A stretch of DNA of 7,441 bases, taken from the NCBI GenBank assembly GCA_964602475.1, contig CAZRRN010000082.1, positions 1-7,441 on the forward strand. Reading direction: 5' to 3'. The notes under the pieces are model-generated. The model was not told the DNA's origin and ran no database searches. It was given only the letters and a program-made list of their open reading frames with translations. Made by a program: the position numbers and the translations under genes. The stretch comes from SZUA-448 sp964602475 (lineage in GTDB: Bacteria > Bacillota > Clostridia > Lachnospirales > Lachnospiraceae). Of this stretch, positions 1-6,246 are shown one piece after another; positions within the stretch are counted from its first letter, which is position 1, and each line of letters starts with the position of its first letter.

Positions 1-8
1 GCTGCCGG

Positions 9-1598
9 TTATTTAATTATTACACTGGTCTGCGGACCGATGGTCAGTATATTATCCTTAAGCGATACTTCTCCCTGCCCAATATAGTCACATACCTTCG
101 TAAAGCTTACATCAAATATAGTTAGGCTGTCATTCAGCTCAATGGTCAGATCACGATCCGAAGTATTGTGAAACAATCCCGTTGTATTATCGTCATACGT
201 AATAAGAAAACCACCAAAGCATGCAGTATCATATGCAATCGCTTTATAGCTTCCTCTGGCTATTTCCGGATATTTATTTCTAAGTGCAATCAGCCGGCAA
301 TAATAATGATACAGGCTGTCCTCCTGTTCCTTCTGTTCACTCGCAGTTCCATTTGTCTGTTTTGAAGAATCATAGGTGGTGCCGATTGGATCTCTTACCG
401 TATCACCATCTCCCCAGTTCATCGCCAATCTTCGGTTTGCATCGGTATTTGCCGCACCTCTGGTTCCTCTCATACCGATTTCTTCACCGTAATAAATAAA
501 TGGTGAACCACTGCAAAGAATATATAAATTGGCTGCCATGTACATTCTTTTTGTAGCAAGAGTCAGATATCCGGAGGATCGATCCATATCATGGTTCGAA
601 ATAAACGGAATCAGCATTGCTGCTTCATTTTTTTCTTCCAGAAGCTTTGTAAAACGTTCCACATAATTTGTAAAAATACTGATATAACCGCCCTTTGCCG
701 CGGAAGCTATAAAGCCTTCGCTCTGAGCCATCTGAAAGTTAAAACAATTCATTGCCGAAGTATATTCCAGTGTTTCGGTATCTCCCGACCAGCATTCACC
801 TACACAGTAAATATCTTCCTTAACCGCCTTTAGCTCTTCCATAAACCAGTTCCAGAATTCTGCGGATTTCTTCGTGTCGGAATAATAAATATACTTAACC
901 GCGTCAAACCGAAAGCCGTCTACTCCAAGCTCCAGATAATATCTTGCCAGATCGACCACATACTCTCTAACTTTGTCATTATCAAAGTTAAGCTCCGGCA
1001 TGTCTGTCGAAAAATTACACTCATAATAGTCATCCGTACAACCAGGAATCAAACTGTAGCTGTGACCTCCGCTTTTCCCGGCAGAGGTACAATGAGTATA
1101 AAAATCATAATATTCATTACTTGTATCTTCGCATTTATGAGCATTTGTAAACTTTGTAAACAGCAGATTCGAGCTGGAGGAATGGTTGATTACCAGATCT
1201 ATAATAACCTTGACATTTCTTTCATGACAGAGCTCCAGCAGTTCCTTCAGATCTTCTTCCGTTCCGAATTTCGGATCAATCTCATAATAATCTGCCGCAT
1301 CATATTTATGATAAGACGGAGATGAAAAGATCGGAGAAAGCCAGATTCCCTGTACTCCGAGGCTCTCACCGGAAGTAGTGTCACCATCATTTAAGTAATC
1401 CATCCGGTTAATTATCCCCTGTAGATCTCCGCAGCCGTCTCCGTCAGAATCTGAAAAAGAACCAACAAAGATCTCATAAAAAACCCGGTAGTTATCATCG
1501 ATTGTATCGGTCTTTTTATTATTTGCACAAGCACAAAGCGAAACTATCATTGTAATCATCAGCCCGAAGGTTAGAATCGTGGTCACAACTCTTCTCAT
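9..1598 (-). CDS. Lipid-anchored GH13 alpha-amylase family glycosidase
   Basis: Predicted retaining alpha-glucan hydrolase on the outer face of the membrane. The 529-residue product starts with a lipoprotein signal (basic MRR, hydrophobic core, lipobox L21-C22-A23-C24). The GH13 barrel follows, with all four classical regions: DLVINH (134-139), GFRFDAVKY (nucleophile D232), GECW (acid/base E268) and SNHD (transition-state stabiliser D337). Region V reads MPELN (200-204), close to the MPDLN typical of the intermediary GH13_36 group. An Asp/Gly-rich calcium-type loop lies at 50-60, and GSPFIYYGEEIGM near 364-376. A short C-terminal beta domain follows about residue 455. I chose ATG 1598 over an in-frame ATG at 1619 because AGAGG lies 5 nt upstream, the signal peptide then begins correctly, and the overlap with the galactanase disappears. 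The stop (TAA) is 8 nt from the window edge, so any terminator is out of view. Substrate (starch, maltodextrin or other alpha-glucan) is inferred from family only. Confidence 0.93.
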   Translation of the reverse strand: MRRVVTTILTFGLMITMIVSLCACANNKKTDTIDDNYRVFYEIFVGSFSDSDGDGCGDLQGIINRMDYLNDGDTTSGESLGVQGIWLSPIFSSPSYHKYDAADYYEIDPKFGTEEDLKELLELCHERNVKVIIDLVINHSSSSNLLFTKFTNAHKCEDTSNEYYDFYTHCTSAGKSGGHSYSLIPGCTDDYYECNFSTDMPELNFDNDKVREYVVDLARYYLELGVDGFRFDAVKYIYYSDTKKSAEFWNWFMEELKAVKEDIYCVGECWSGDTETLEYTSAMNCFNFQMAQSEGFIASAAKGGYISIFTNYVERFTKLLEEKNEAAMLIPFISNHDMDRSSGYLTLATKRMYMAANLYILCSGSPFIYYGEEIGMRGTRGAANTDANRRLAMNWGDGDTVRDPIGTTYDSSKQTNGTASEQKEQEDSLYHYYCRLIALRNKYPEIARGSYKAIAYDTACFGGFLITYDDNTTGLFHNTSDRDLTIELNDSLTIFDVSFTKVCDYIGQGEVSLKDNILTIGPQTSVIIK

Positions 1599-1608
1599 GT
1601 CTGCCTCT
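1599..1608 (-). promoter_or_regulatory. Ribosome binding site in the galactanase-amylase junction
   Basis: The 10 bases between the galactanase TAA (1609-1611) and the amylase ATG (1598) read AGAGGCAGAC on the minus strand. They supply AGAGG with a 5-nt spacer. This decides the amylase start and implies one mRNA with likely translational coupling. Confidence 0.75.
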
Positions 1609-3570
1609 TTATTCTGCAATAGAGTTTAACAATGCATCATCAATCTTTCCCCATGCGCCATTGCCGCTGCCTGAGCATTTCACATAAATGCCGACGGTAA
1701 AGGTATCGTTCCCGTTATAATCCACATTCTCAACTGTCCCAGTATCCCAGCTTCCGTAGCCTGTAATCTCCATCGAAGCCGTCTTAACAATCTCACCGTT
1801 AATTTTAACATATGCATAAATGTCAGTTTCACCGGCATCTCCGCCCATAATCGATATTGCAAATTTATATTTTCCTGCCGCAAGCTCCGTAACATTCTGT
1901 TCCAGAGTGAACTCTACGGAATTCGATGTTGCGCTCCAAAAATGATAATGATAAGCTCCAGTAAGTGAATCCGTTGATTTATTCTCATTATAGAATTCAT
2001 CCATAGATCCGATTGCTGTCGGAATCCAGCCGGTATCATCACCGGTCTCAAAGCTGTAGTTTTGCAGAAAATTATATTCAATCATTGAAACATAACAATG
2101 TGCTTCCATCCCACCGGCTTCTCCGATGATATCATATTTCTTCACACCACCGGTTCGCATTGCATCGTAATCAACTGCCTTCCAGGTTACTGCGATTTCC
2201 TGTTTGGTATTGTCGCTCATAACCGCATTAACCTTATCAGGAAGCACAATCTCACCATTCAGATCAATAATTAAATTAGTATCTTCTATTGCATCCGCTT
2301 TATTTTCAATAATATTGCCGTTTCGCAAAAGTCCGAATATCTTCAGAGACTCAAGCGGCATTCCTTTTGCATCGAACATGGCTTGATTGTCAACCGCGTT
2401 GCCGCCATAGTATTTTCCGGCATCATTCGGATCATATTCCGCAGCATAGGAGGAAGCCCAGCCGGAACCATACTTTTCCCAAAGCGGAGAATTCTCTTCA
2501 AAGGAAGCTCCTCCCACCGAAATCCAAGTACCTTCCCAGTAAAACACACCGATTCCGTTGGTTGTTTTATTCGCAATGGTATCGACCACATCACGGACAC
2601 AGTTTGCCTGTCCCTGAATTGTAAACGGATATGATTTTACAATTGTTCCCCCGTCCGATACCGTATTCCCGTAAAAATCACTGTCCTCCGTAGTGTAAGC
2701 ATACGAAGTCTCAGCTACCATGACTTTCTTGCCATACTGTTCTGCTATCTTGGAAAGAAGACCGGATAGATTTTCCAATGTTCCGTGCCAGTAAGGATAG
2801 TAAGAAGATGCGAATACATCATAATCCAGATTATAATAGTTTAATTTGCTTGCATAACTCTCGTAATTCGTAACTTTCTCCGGATTTGCAAAATGTACCG
2901 CTACCAGTGCATCCGGAAATACCTCTCTTGTTGCTTTAGACCCGGCAGCCATCAGTTTATATATATTCATCCAGATCTTTTCGCCGCACATCATTCCGTT
3001 GGTTTCATTTCCCAGCTGAACCATCCCGACATCAACACCTGCTTTTTTCAGCTTTTCAAGACAATCCACGGTATATTCATACAATGCTTCTGCTTTCGTA
3101 TCGATTTCCATCTGGCTCCATGCCTCTGGGCAGTATTGCTTGGATGGATCTGCCCAGAAATCAGAATAATGGAAATCAACAAGAAGCTTCATGTTATACT
3201 TTGTGGCACGGATTCCTATCTCTACCGCATTATCAATATCACAATTGCCTCCGCCGAATCCGTTTCCGTCTTTATCATAGGGATTATTCCAGACTCTGAC
3301 ACGGACATAATTAATCCCGTTATTATAAAGAGTTTCGTATACATCGGTCTCTTCCCCGTTAAAATCATAAAAAGTCACACCGCTTGCTTCCAGTGCCGGA
3401 ACACAGGATGCATCCATTCCCAGAATAAAATCTTCAGGAAGGTTCTCCACCTGCTCAACATAAAGTGTATCCGAAGCTACCTGAGGTGCTTTTTTTGTGC
3501 ACCCGCTGAGCATAGCCGCACACATACACAGGACAAGCACGGTAATCAGTACTGACTTCATCCGTTTCAT
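1609..3570 (-). CDS. GH53 endo-beta-1,4-galactanase lipoprotein with Ig-like and CBM61-type modules
   Basis: Predicted to cut internal beta-1,4-galactosyl bonds of pectic galactan or type I arabinogalactan at the cell surface. The 653-residue form begins with a lipoprotein signal (MKRMKS, hydrophobic core, lipobox L21-S22-G23-C24). The GH53 barrel spans about 45-415: VRVRVWNNPYD (89-99) with a glycine-rich loop to 109, LLVDFHYSDFWADP (129-142), acid/base E189 in QLGNE, nucleophile E287 in VAETSY, FYWEGTW (343-349), and the family-typical VDNQAMFDAKGMPLESL (393-409). A Big_4-like Ig domain lies at about 435-495 (VTW at 461-463). The C-terminal 150 residues match the CBM61 pattern of galactan-binding modules: SFE, YHFWSA at 542-547, GYGSW at 604-608, GAWGKIDD at 638-645. 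ATG 3570 is preferred (GGGGA, then a typical signal peptide); in-frame ATG 3582 is possible but lacks a Shine-Dalgarno. First gene of a unit with the amylase. Confidence 0.94.
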   Translation of the reverse strand: MKRMKSVLITVLVLCMCAAMLSGCTKKAPQVASDTLYVEQVENLPEDFILGMDASCVPALEASGVTFYDFNGEETDVYETLYNNGINYVRVRVWNNPYDKDGNGFGGGNCDIDNAVEIGIRATKYNMKLLVDFHYSDFWADPSKQYCPEAWSQMEIDTKAEALYEYTVDCLEKLKKAGVDVGMVQLGNETNGMMCGEKIWMNIYKLMAAGSKATREVFPDALVAVHFANPEKVTNYESYASKLNYYNLDYDVFASSYYPYWHGTLENLSGLLSKIAEQYGKKVMVAETSYAYTTEDSDFYGNTVSDGGTIVKSYPFTIQGQANCVRDVVDTIANKTTNGIGVFYWEGTWISVGGASFEENSPLWEKYGSGWASSYAAEYDPNDAGKYYGGNAVDNQAMFDAKGMPLESLKIFGLLRNGNIIENKADAIEDTNLIIDLNGEIVLPDKVNAVMSDNTKQEIAVTWKAVDYDAMRTGGVKKYDIIGEAGGMEAHCYVSMIEYNFLQNYSFETGDDTGWIPTAIGSMDEFYNENKSTDSLTGAYHYHFWSATSNSVEFTLEQNVTELAAGKYKFAISIMGGDAGETDIYAYVKINGEIVKTASMEITGYGSWDTGTVENVDYNGNDTFTVGIYVKCSGSGNGAWGKIDDALLNSIAE

Positions 3571-3584
3571 TTTAATCCCCATTT

Positions 3585-3633
3585 CTGCGCGGCTTTTTTA
3601 CACATAACAGACATTGTGTCAAGCACCGCGCAG
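3585..3633. repeat. 8-bp GC-rich inverted repeat bracketing the putative galactanase promoter
   Basis: CTGCGCGG (3585-3592) and CCGCGCAG (3626-3633) are perfect inverted copies separated by 33 bp, with arm centres 41 bp apart. The putative -35 and -10 boxes sit inside the loop. A 3-bp CTT/AAG extension inward is possible if two bases bulge. The proximal arm ends 2 nt before the upstream ATG (3582). It could be a bipartite protein site, or an RNA hairpin that forms only in transcripts reading through from the regulator gene. The repeat itself is plain; its function is unknown. Confidence 0.6.
3595..3622 (-). promoter_or_regulatory. Candidate promoter for the galactanase-amylase unit
   Basis: On the minus strand there is a perfect TTGACA (-35, 3622-3617), a 16-bp spacer and TAAAAA (-10-like, 3600-3595, four of six matches). 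Transcription would start near 3588. That leaves about 18 nt of leader before the preferred ATG at 3570, and almost none before the ATG at 3582. The weak -10 would suit a regulated promoter. The short palindrome GACATTGTGTC (3610-3620) overlaps the -35. Read-through from the upstream regulator is the alternative. Confidence 0.45.
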
Positions 3634-3644
3634 GCACAAATCTG

Positions 3645-3670
3645 TGTGTGATAGGTTCATCTTTCACACA
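3645..3670. repeat. TGTGTGA/TCACACA inverted repeat in the galactanase upstream region
   Basis: Perfect 7-bp arms TGTGTGA (3645-3651) and TCACACA (3664-3670) flank a 12-bp loop, 23 bp and more upstream of the candidate -35. Further CACA/TGTG pairs lie beside it (CACA 3635-3638 with TGTG 3643-3646; CACA 3601-3604 with TGTG 3615-3618). It is compatible with a dimeric regulator site or a weak hairpin. The arm spacing (12) is not that of a CRP site (6). Confidence 0.45.
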
Positions 3671-3691
3671 ATATCCCCTTCAGTAAATCCA

Positions 3692-3708
3692 AACCGGTTT
3701 TTCCGGTT
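3692..3708 (-). terminator. Weak hairpin at the end of the second LacI-type gene
   Basis: AACCGG (3692-3697) and CCGGTT (3703-3708) form a 6-bp stem with a 5-nt loop that begins inside the TAA stop. In the minus-strand transcript the loop is AAAAA and the following bases are TGGATTT, a poor U-tract. It may give partial termination between this regulator and the galactanase unit. A strong terminator is not supported. Confidence 0.35.
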
Positions 3709-4687
3709 ATCTGTAATTAATCCGGTATCCCGGTGTCATTCCGCAGGTTACTTCCTTATCCTCCAGTCTGGAAATCAGCTTTGTTACCGCTGCGGCTCCA
3801 AGTGAAGTATCATCAACATTTATCGCCGTAATGCCTTTACTTTTCAGCGTGGCATTATCATAAAATGATGCAATCTGCAGAGATTTTAAATTTAGCTTCA
3901 TTATATCCAGTATTTCCAGTGTAGCCATACAGATATGATCATCTCCACAAATCAGTGTATCCGTTCCGAGTGAAAGTAATTCTTCAATTGCTTTCTTAAG
4001 CTCGCTTTCTTCGATCATACCGGTATATATTCTGTATTCTTCTGCTTTTACCTTTTCGCTTTCTATGGCCGATAGAAACCCTTTTAAACGATTCTGGTTT
4101 ACAATGTAATTTGTGTCACCAATCATCATTCCTACATGGTTTTTCCTTGTATGAAGCATCTTTTTTGTCAGTTCTCTGCAGGCCTCCGTGTGCGGAATAT
4201 CTACCTGAAGAACTCCGCTTCGCTCTACCGATCCAATCGTAACAAAATCTGCCTCAATATCACAAAGATACTGCATTGACGGATCATTTGAAAGTGATCT
4301 CATCAGAATCACTCCGTCTACCGATCTTCGCGACATCAGTCGCTTCAGATATGAAATGTCTTCATTGTTCACCGTTGTAACAAGTACATCATAATCATGA
4401 ATTGCTGCTTCGTGGCAGATGCCGAATAAAGTTGTCTGAAAGAAATCGTTTAGTCTCATAAATGCATCGGACGGAAGTACCACTCCGATGTTCCCAGTAC
4501 GTCCCTCCGCCAGCTGCTGGGCAATTGCATTGGGCTGATACCCGTAACGTTCAATATATTCTCTGACCCGGTTTCTTGTTTTCTGGCTGATATTCCCTTT
4601 GCCGGACATTGCACGCGAAACAGTTGATGCCGATACTCCAAGTTCCGCTGCAATATCTCCAAGCTGAAGATGTCGCTTTTTTCCCAT
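3707..4687 (-). CDS. LacI/GalR-family transcriptional regulator (copy nearer the galactanase)
   Basis: Cytoplasmic sugar-responsive DNA-binding repressor by family. The 326-residue product opens with a LacI helix-turn-helix (residues 9-29; recognition segment SASTVSRAMSG). A hinge helix follows (53-61, PNAIAQQLAE, with the conserved leucine L59), then a periplasmic-binding-protein-like effector domain from about 66. Family landmarks are R200 with GF at 203-204 and the D249-D250 pair, positions that contact sugar in relatives, so ligand sensing is probably intact. The start is ATG 4687: GGAG lies 6 nt upstream, the protein then begins just before the HTH, and the length is normal. The frame stays open to a TTG at 4780, but that lies inside the promoter and cannot be the start. 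It is paralogous along its full length to the regulator at 6247-7263. It has its own promoter, so autoregulation and control of the neighbouring GH53 unit are plausible. Effector unknown. Confidence 0.92.
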   Translation of the reverse strand: MGKKRHLQLGDIAAELGVSASTVSRAMSGKGNISQKTRNRVREYIERYGYQPNAIAQQLAEGRTGNIGVVLPSDAFMRLNDFFQTTLFGICHEAAIHDYDVLVTTVNNEDISYLKRLMSRRSVDGVILMRSLSNDPSMQYLCDIEADFVTIGSVERSGVLQVDIPHTEACRELTKKMLHTRKNHVGMMIGDTNYIVNQNRLKGFLSAIESEKVKAEEYRIYTGMIEESELKKAIEELLSLGTDTLICGDDHICMATLEILDIMKLNLKSLQIASFYDNATLKSKGITAINVDDTSLGAAAVTKLISRLEDKEVTCGMTPGYRINYR

Positions 4688-4756
4688 ACCTGACTCCATG
4701 CAGCTGCTCATATGTAAAATTGACAGATTACGCAACCGCTTGCCTATTGTGGAATC

Positions 4757-4785
4757 ATTATAGCATTGAGCGAATCGCAAGTCAA
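4757..4785 (-). promoter_or_regulatory. Near-consensus sigma-70-type promoter of the second LacI-type gene
   Basis: The minus strand reads TTGACT (4785-4780), 17 bp, TATAAT (4762-4757). One mismatch to consensus and ideal spacing make this the clearest promoter in the window. Start of transcription is expected near 4750, giving a leader of about 60 nt before ATG 4687. A-rich tracts lie upstream (for example 4791-4795 and 4820-4835 region), as in promoters with an UP-like element. Confidence 0.85.
4763..4781. promoter_or_regulatory. Putative LacI-type operator between -35 and -10
   Basis: The spacer reads (plus strand) GCATTGAGCGAATCGCAAG. It contains the odd palindrome GCGA-A-TCGC and TTG/CAA-type ends. 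It resembles the E. coli lac operator by eye, sharing TGAGCGnATnnCAA (11 of 17 positions when aligned without gaps). A repressor bound here would occlude polymerase. The TGAGC core recurs at the promoter of the other LacI-type gene. Operator status is inferred. Confidence 0.5.
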
Positions 4786-4834
4786 GGAGTTTTTCACAAT
4801 TTCATCAATAAAGTTTCTTTCTTTTTTGATTTTT

Positions 4835-4849
4835 TGTGCGTATTGCACA
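4835..4849. repeat. TGTGC-N5-GCACA palindrome upstream of the regulator promoter
   Basis: TGTGC (4835-4839) and GCACA (4845-4849) form a perfect 5+5 inverted repeat, about 85-100 bp upstream of the expected start of transcription at 4750. On the minus strand it is followed by A-rich sequence, so it is not a terminator for leftward transcripts. A second operator is possible; function unknown. Confidence 0.35.
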
Positions 4850-4863
4850 TATTCAGTTCTTAA

Positions 4864-4883
4864 AATGCCTTAGTCAATGCCTT
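4864..4883. repeat. Short tandem direct repeat AATGCCTT, 12-bp period
   Basis: AATGCCTT occurs at 4864-4871 and 4876-4883. Together with the perfect 10-bp palindrome TTATGCATAA (4895-4904) it fills the gap between the binding-protein gene and the regulator promoter. I find no gene in this 168-bp gap. Confidence 0.35.
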
Positions 4884-4913
4884 TAATACAGAATTTATGC
4901 ATAATTTTTCAAT

Positions 4914-4938
4914 ACGGAGACTACTGCTCAGTCTCCGT
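4914..4938 (-). other. Strong 9-bp-stem hairpin just after the sugar-binding-protein stop
   Basis: ACGGAGACT (4914-4922) and AGTCTCCGT (4930-4938) form a perfect 9-bp stem with a 7-nt loop, 10 nt beyond the TAA of the binding-protein gene. In the leftward transcript the stem is followed by ATTGAAAAATT, not a U-tract, so it lacks the tail of a standard intrinsic terminator. It may protect the mRNA 3' end of an abundant binding protein, or mark a processing point or attenuator. Confidence 0.6.
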
Positions 4939-4948
4939 TAACAGCAGG

Positions 4949-6226
4949 TTATCTTTCGGATATAATTCCGTTTACCATATTGTCAAGCAAAAGCTGAAGG
5001 TCTGTTCCGTCCGGATTTCCTGCTTTCAGTATTGCTCCAAAGGTTGCTGTCGGTGCCCAGAAATTCTTTCCGATTCGTTCAACATCTGCATACTGCGATT
5101 GTTGTGCAATTGCAGCAATCGCCGGTGCATTTTTCACTGTCGCCGAGGCTGCTGCTTTGATATTTGACGGCCCGAGATTTCGCTGTTCAAACCGGTAAAC
5201 CTGATTGTCATAATCGGTAATCCACTCTGCCAGCTCTGTCGCATATTCTTTATAATCTGAATACGGGTTAACTCCGACCAGCTTATATCCCATAAAACTG
5301 TACATCTGTTTCTGTTGTCCCGCGACCGTATATGTCGGAAGCTTTGCAGCGGCGTAATTGCTTCCCCAGACCTCCTCTGCCACCTTGGCATTCCATGTCC
5401 CGTTAACACCCGCTATAACTGAACCGTCCTTGATTCCTGTAACAAACTCGGAATCATTCAGGCTGATAAATGCCGGATTCATTGCCATTTCCAGAATTGC
5501 TTCCGTAACCTCTACTCCCGTAATCACAGAGGTTACAGAATTCCATTCACAATAATTTGTCTTATCCGTATTTAATCCTACCGATAGCCCCGCACCTTTA
5601 AAGAAAGAAAACAAGTACCATCCTGTATCCAGCTGCATTGTAATCTGCTTACCGGCAAGTGCTGCCACTTCCAGCATTCTGTCCATCGTCAGAACATCCG
5701 CTTCGGTAAAATACTCTTTACTGTAAAACATAAAATATCCGTTATCCGCAGTCATCGGATATGCATACAAAGTTCCGTCACAGCTTGCTGCCTTAATCGC
5801 CCCGGACTTAGCTCCGCCGTTTGCTTCTATGATCTCTTCCTTATGTTCACTGACTTCCAGTAACGCACCGGCCTGAACCAATTGTTCCAGCTGGTCATCT
5901 GCAAATGCGAATACATCTGCGGCTGCATCAACGCCCTTAAGTACTGCATCCTTTGCAGATGATTCGGACGCAATACCGACATATATAATCATATTGACAT
6001 CTTTTTCATTTGCAGCAATAAAATCATCAGCCATTTTACGTAATATTACCTGATCTTCTGCCGCTCCCCATAGTGTTAATAAAACAGTTTCTTTTGAAGC
6101 TTCCTCGCCGGGTACATCAGATATCTGTGCTTCAGAATCCAAATTCGAAGATGTACGGCCGCATGCAGAAAGCAGGGTGGTCAGAAGTAGTATACACACT
6201 GCAATCATCCCAATCTTTCTTTTCAT
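4949..6226 (-). CDS. MalE-type extracellular sugar-binding lipoprotein of an ABC importer
   Basis: Predicted to be anchored outside the membrane, where it binds oligosaccharide for an ABC importer. The 425-residue product has a clean lipoprotein signal (MKRK, hydrophobic 7-19, lipobox L19-S20-A21-C22), then a Ser/Glu-rich linker to about 46 and a two-lobed binding-protein fold. Recognisable MalE/COG2182-like stretches are VLLTLWGAAEDQ (48-59), ADVFAFADDQLEQLVQAGALLEV (103-125), LYAYPMTADNGYFMFYSKEYF (153-173), VNGTWNA (274-280) and the C-terminal FWAPTATFGAILKAGNPDG (389-407). Aromatics such as W203, W278, Y313 and W389 could stack on sugar rings. ATG 6226 has a strong AGGAGG-type site 4 nt upstream, and the gene sits 20 bp behind a LacI-type gene, so they share a transcript. 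No permease or ATPase gene is in view. Galacto-oligosaccharide (as for GanS of Bacillus) or maltodextrin are both plausible ligands; the sequence does not decide. Confidence 0.92.
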   Translation of the reverse strand: MKRKIGMIAVCILLLTTLLSACGRTSSNLDSEAQISDVPGEEASKETVLLTLWGAAEDQVILRKMADDFIAANEKDVNMIIYVGIASESSAKDAVLKGVDAAADVFAFADDQLEQLVQAGALLEVSEHKEEIIEANGGAKSGAIKAASCDGTLYAYPMTADNGYFMFYSKEYFTEADVLTMDRMLEVAALAGKQITMQLDTGWYLFSFFKGAGLSVGLNTDKTNYCEWNSVTSVITGVEVTEAILEMAMNPAFISLNDSEFVTGIKDGSVIAGVNGTWNAKVAEEVWGSNYAAAKLPTYTVAGQQKQMYSFMGYKLVGVNPYSDYKEYATELAEWITDYDNQVYRFEQRNLGPSNIKAAASATVKNAPAIAAIAQQSQYADVERIGKNFWAPTATFGAILKAGNPDGTDLQLLLDNMVNGIISER

Positions 6227-6240
6227 AACTCCTCCTTGGT
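6227..6240 (-). promoter_or_regulatory. Strong ribosome binding site of the sugar-binding protein
   Basis: The minus strand reads ACCAAGGAGGAGTT directly before ATG 6226. AAGGAGG is a near-perfect Shine-Dalgarno. It is markedly stronger than the sites of the two regulators and of the GH13 gene, fitting high expression of a binding protein translated from the same mRNA as a low-abundance regulator. Confidence 0.8.
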
Positions 6241-6246
6241 AACTGT

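Noticed and set aside
1599..1619. In-frame ATG at 1619 as the start of the GH13 gene.
   Set aside because: It would overlap the galactanase gene, add a polar segment before the signal peptide, and ignore the AGAGG site placed correctly for ATG 1598.
2893..3555. A 220-codon open frame on the plus strand.
   Set aside because: It lies wholly inside the GH53 gene, which has intact family motifs. The translation is rich in Cys, His and Ile with no recognisable domain, typical of an antisense shadow.
3645..3670. A CRP-type TGTGA-N6-TCACA site.
   Set aside because: The arms are 12 bp apart instead of 6, and CRP regulation of this kind is not expected in a Clostridia-like organism.
4688..4780. N-terminal extension of the second LacI-type regulator to the TTG at 4780 or the ATGs at 4711 and 4699.
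   Set aside because: The TTG lies within the promoter. The other starts lack a well-placed Shine-Dalgarno, and the extension does not belong to the LacI fold.
4763..4781. A catabolite-responsive (cre/CcpA) site in the regulator promoter.
   Set aside because: The central CG of the cre consensus is out of register by one base, so the match fails. A LacI-type operator fits better.
4914..4938. A classical intrinsic terminator after the binding-protein gene.
   Set aside because: The stem is strong, but neither strand has a U-tract after it, so it is listed only as a hairpin.
4781..4948. A small gene or RNA in the gap between the binding-protein gene and the second regulator.
   Set aside because: No open frame with a ribosome site and no recognisable RNA fold was seen; only short repeats and A/T tracts.
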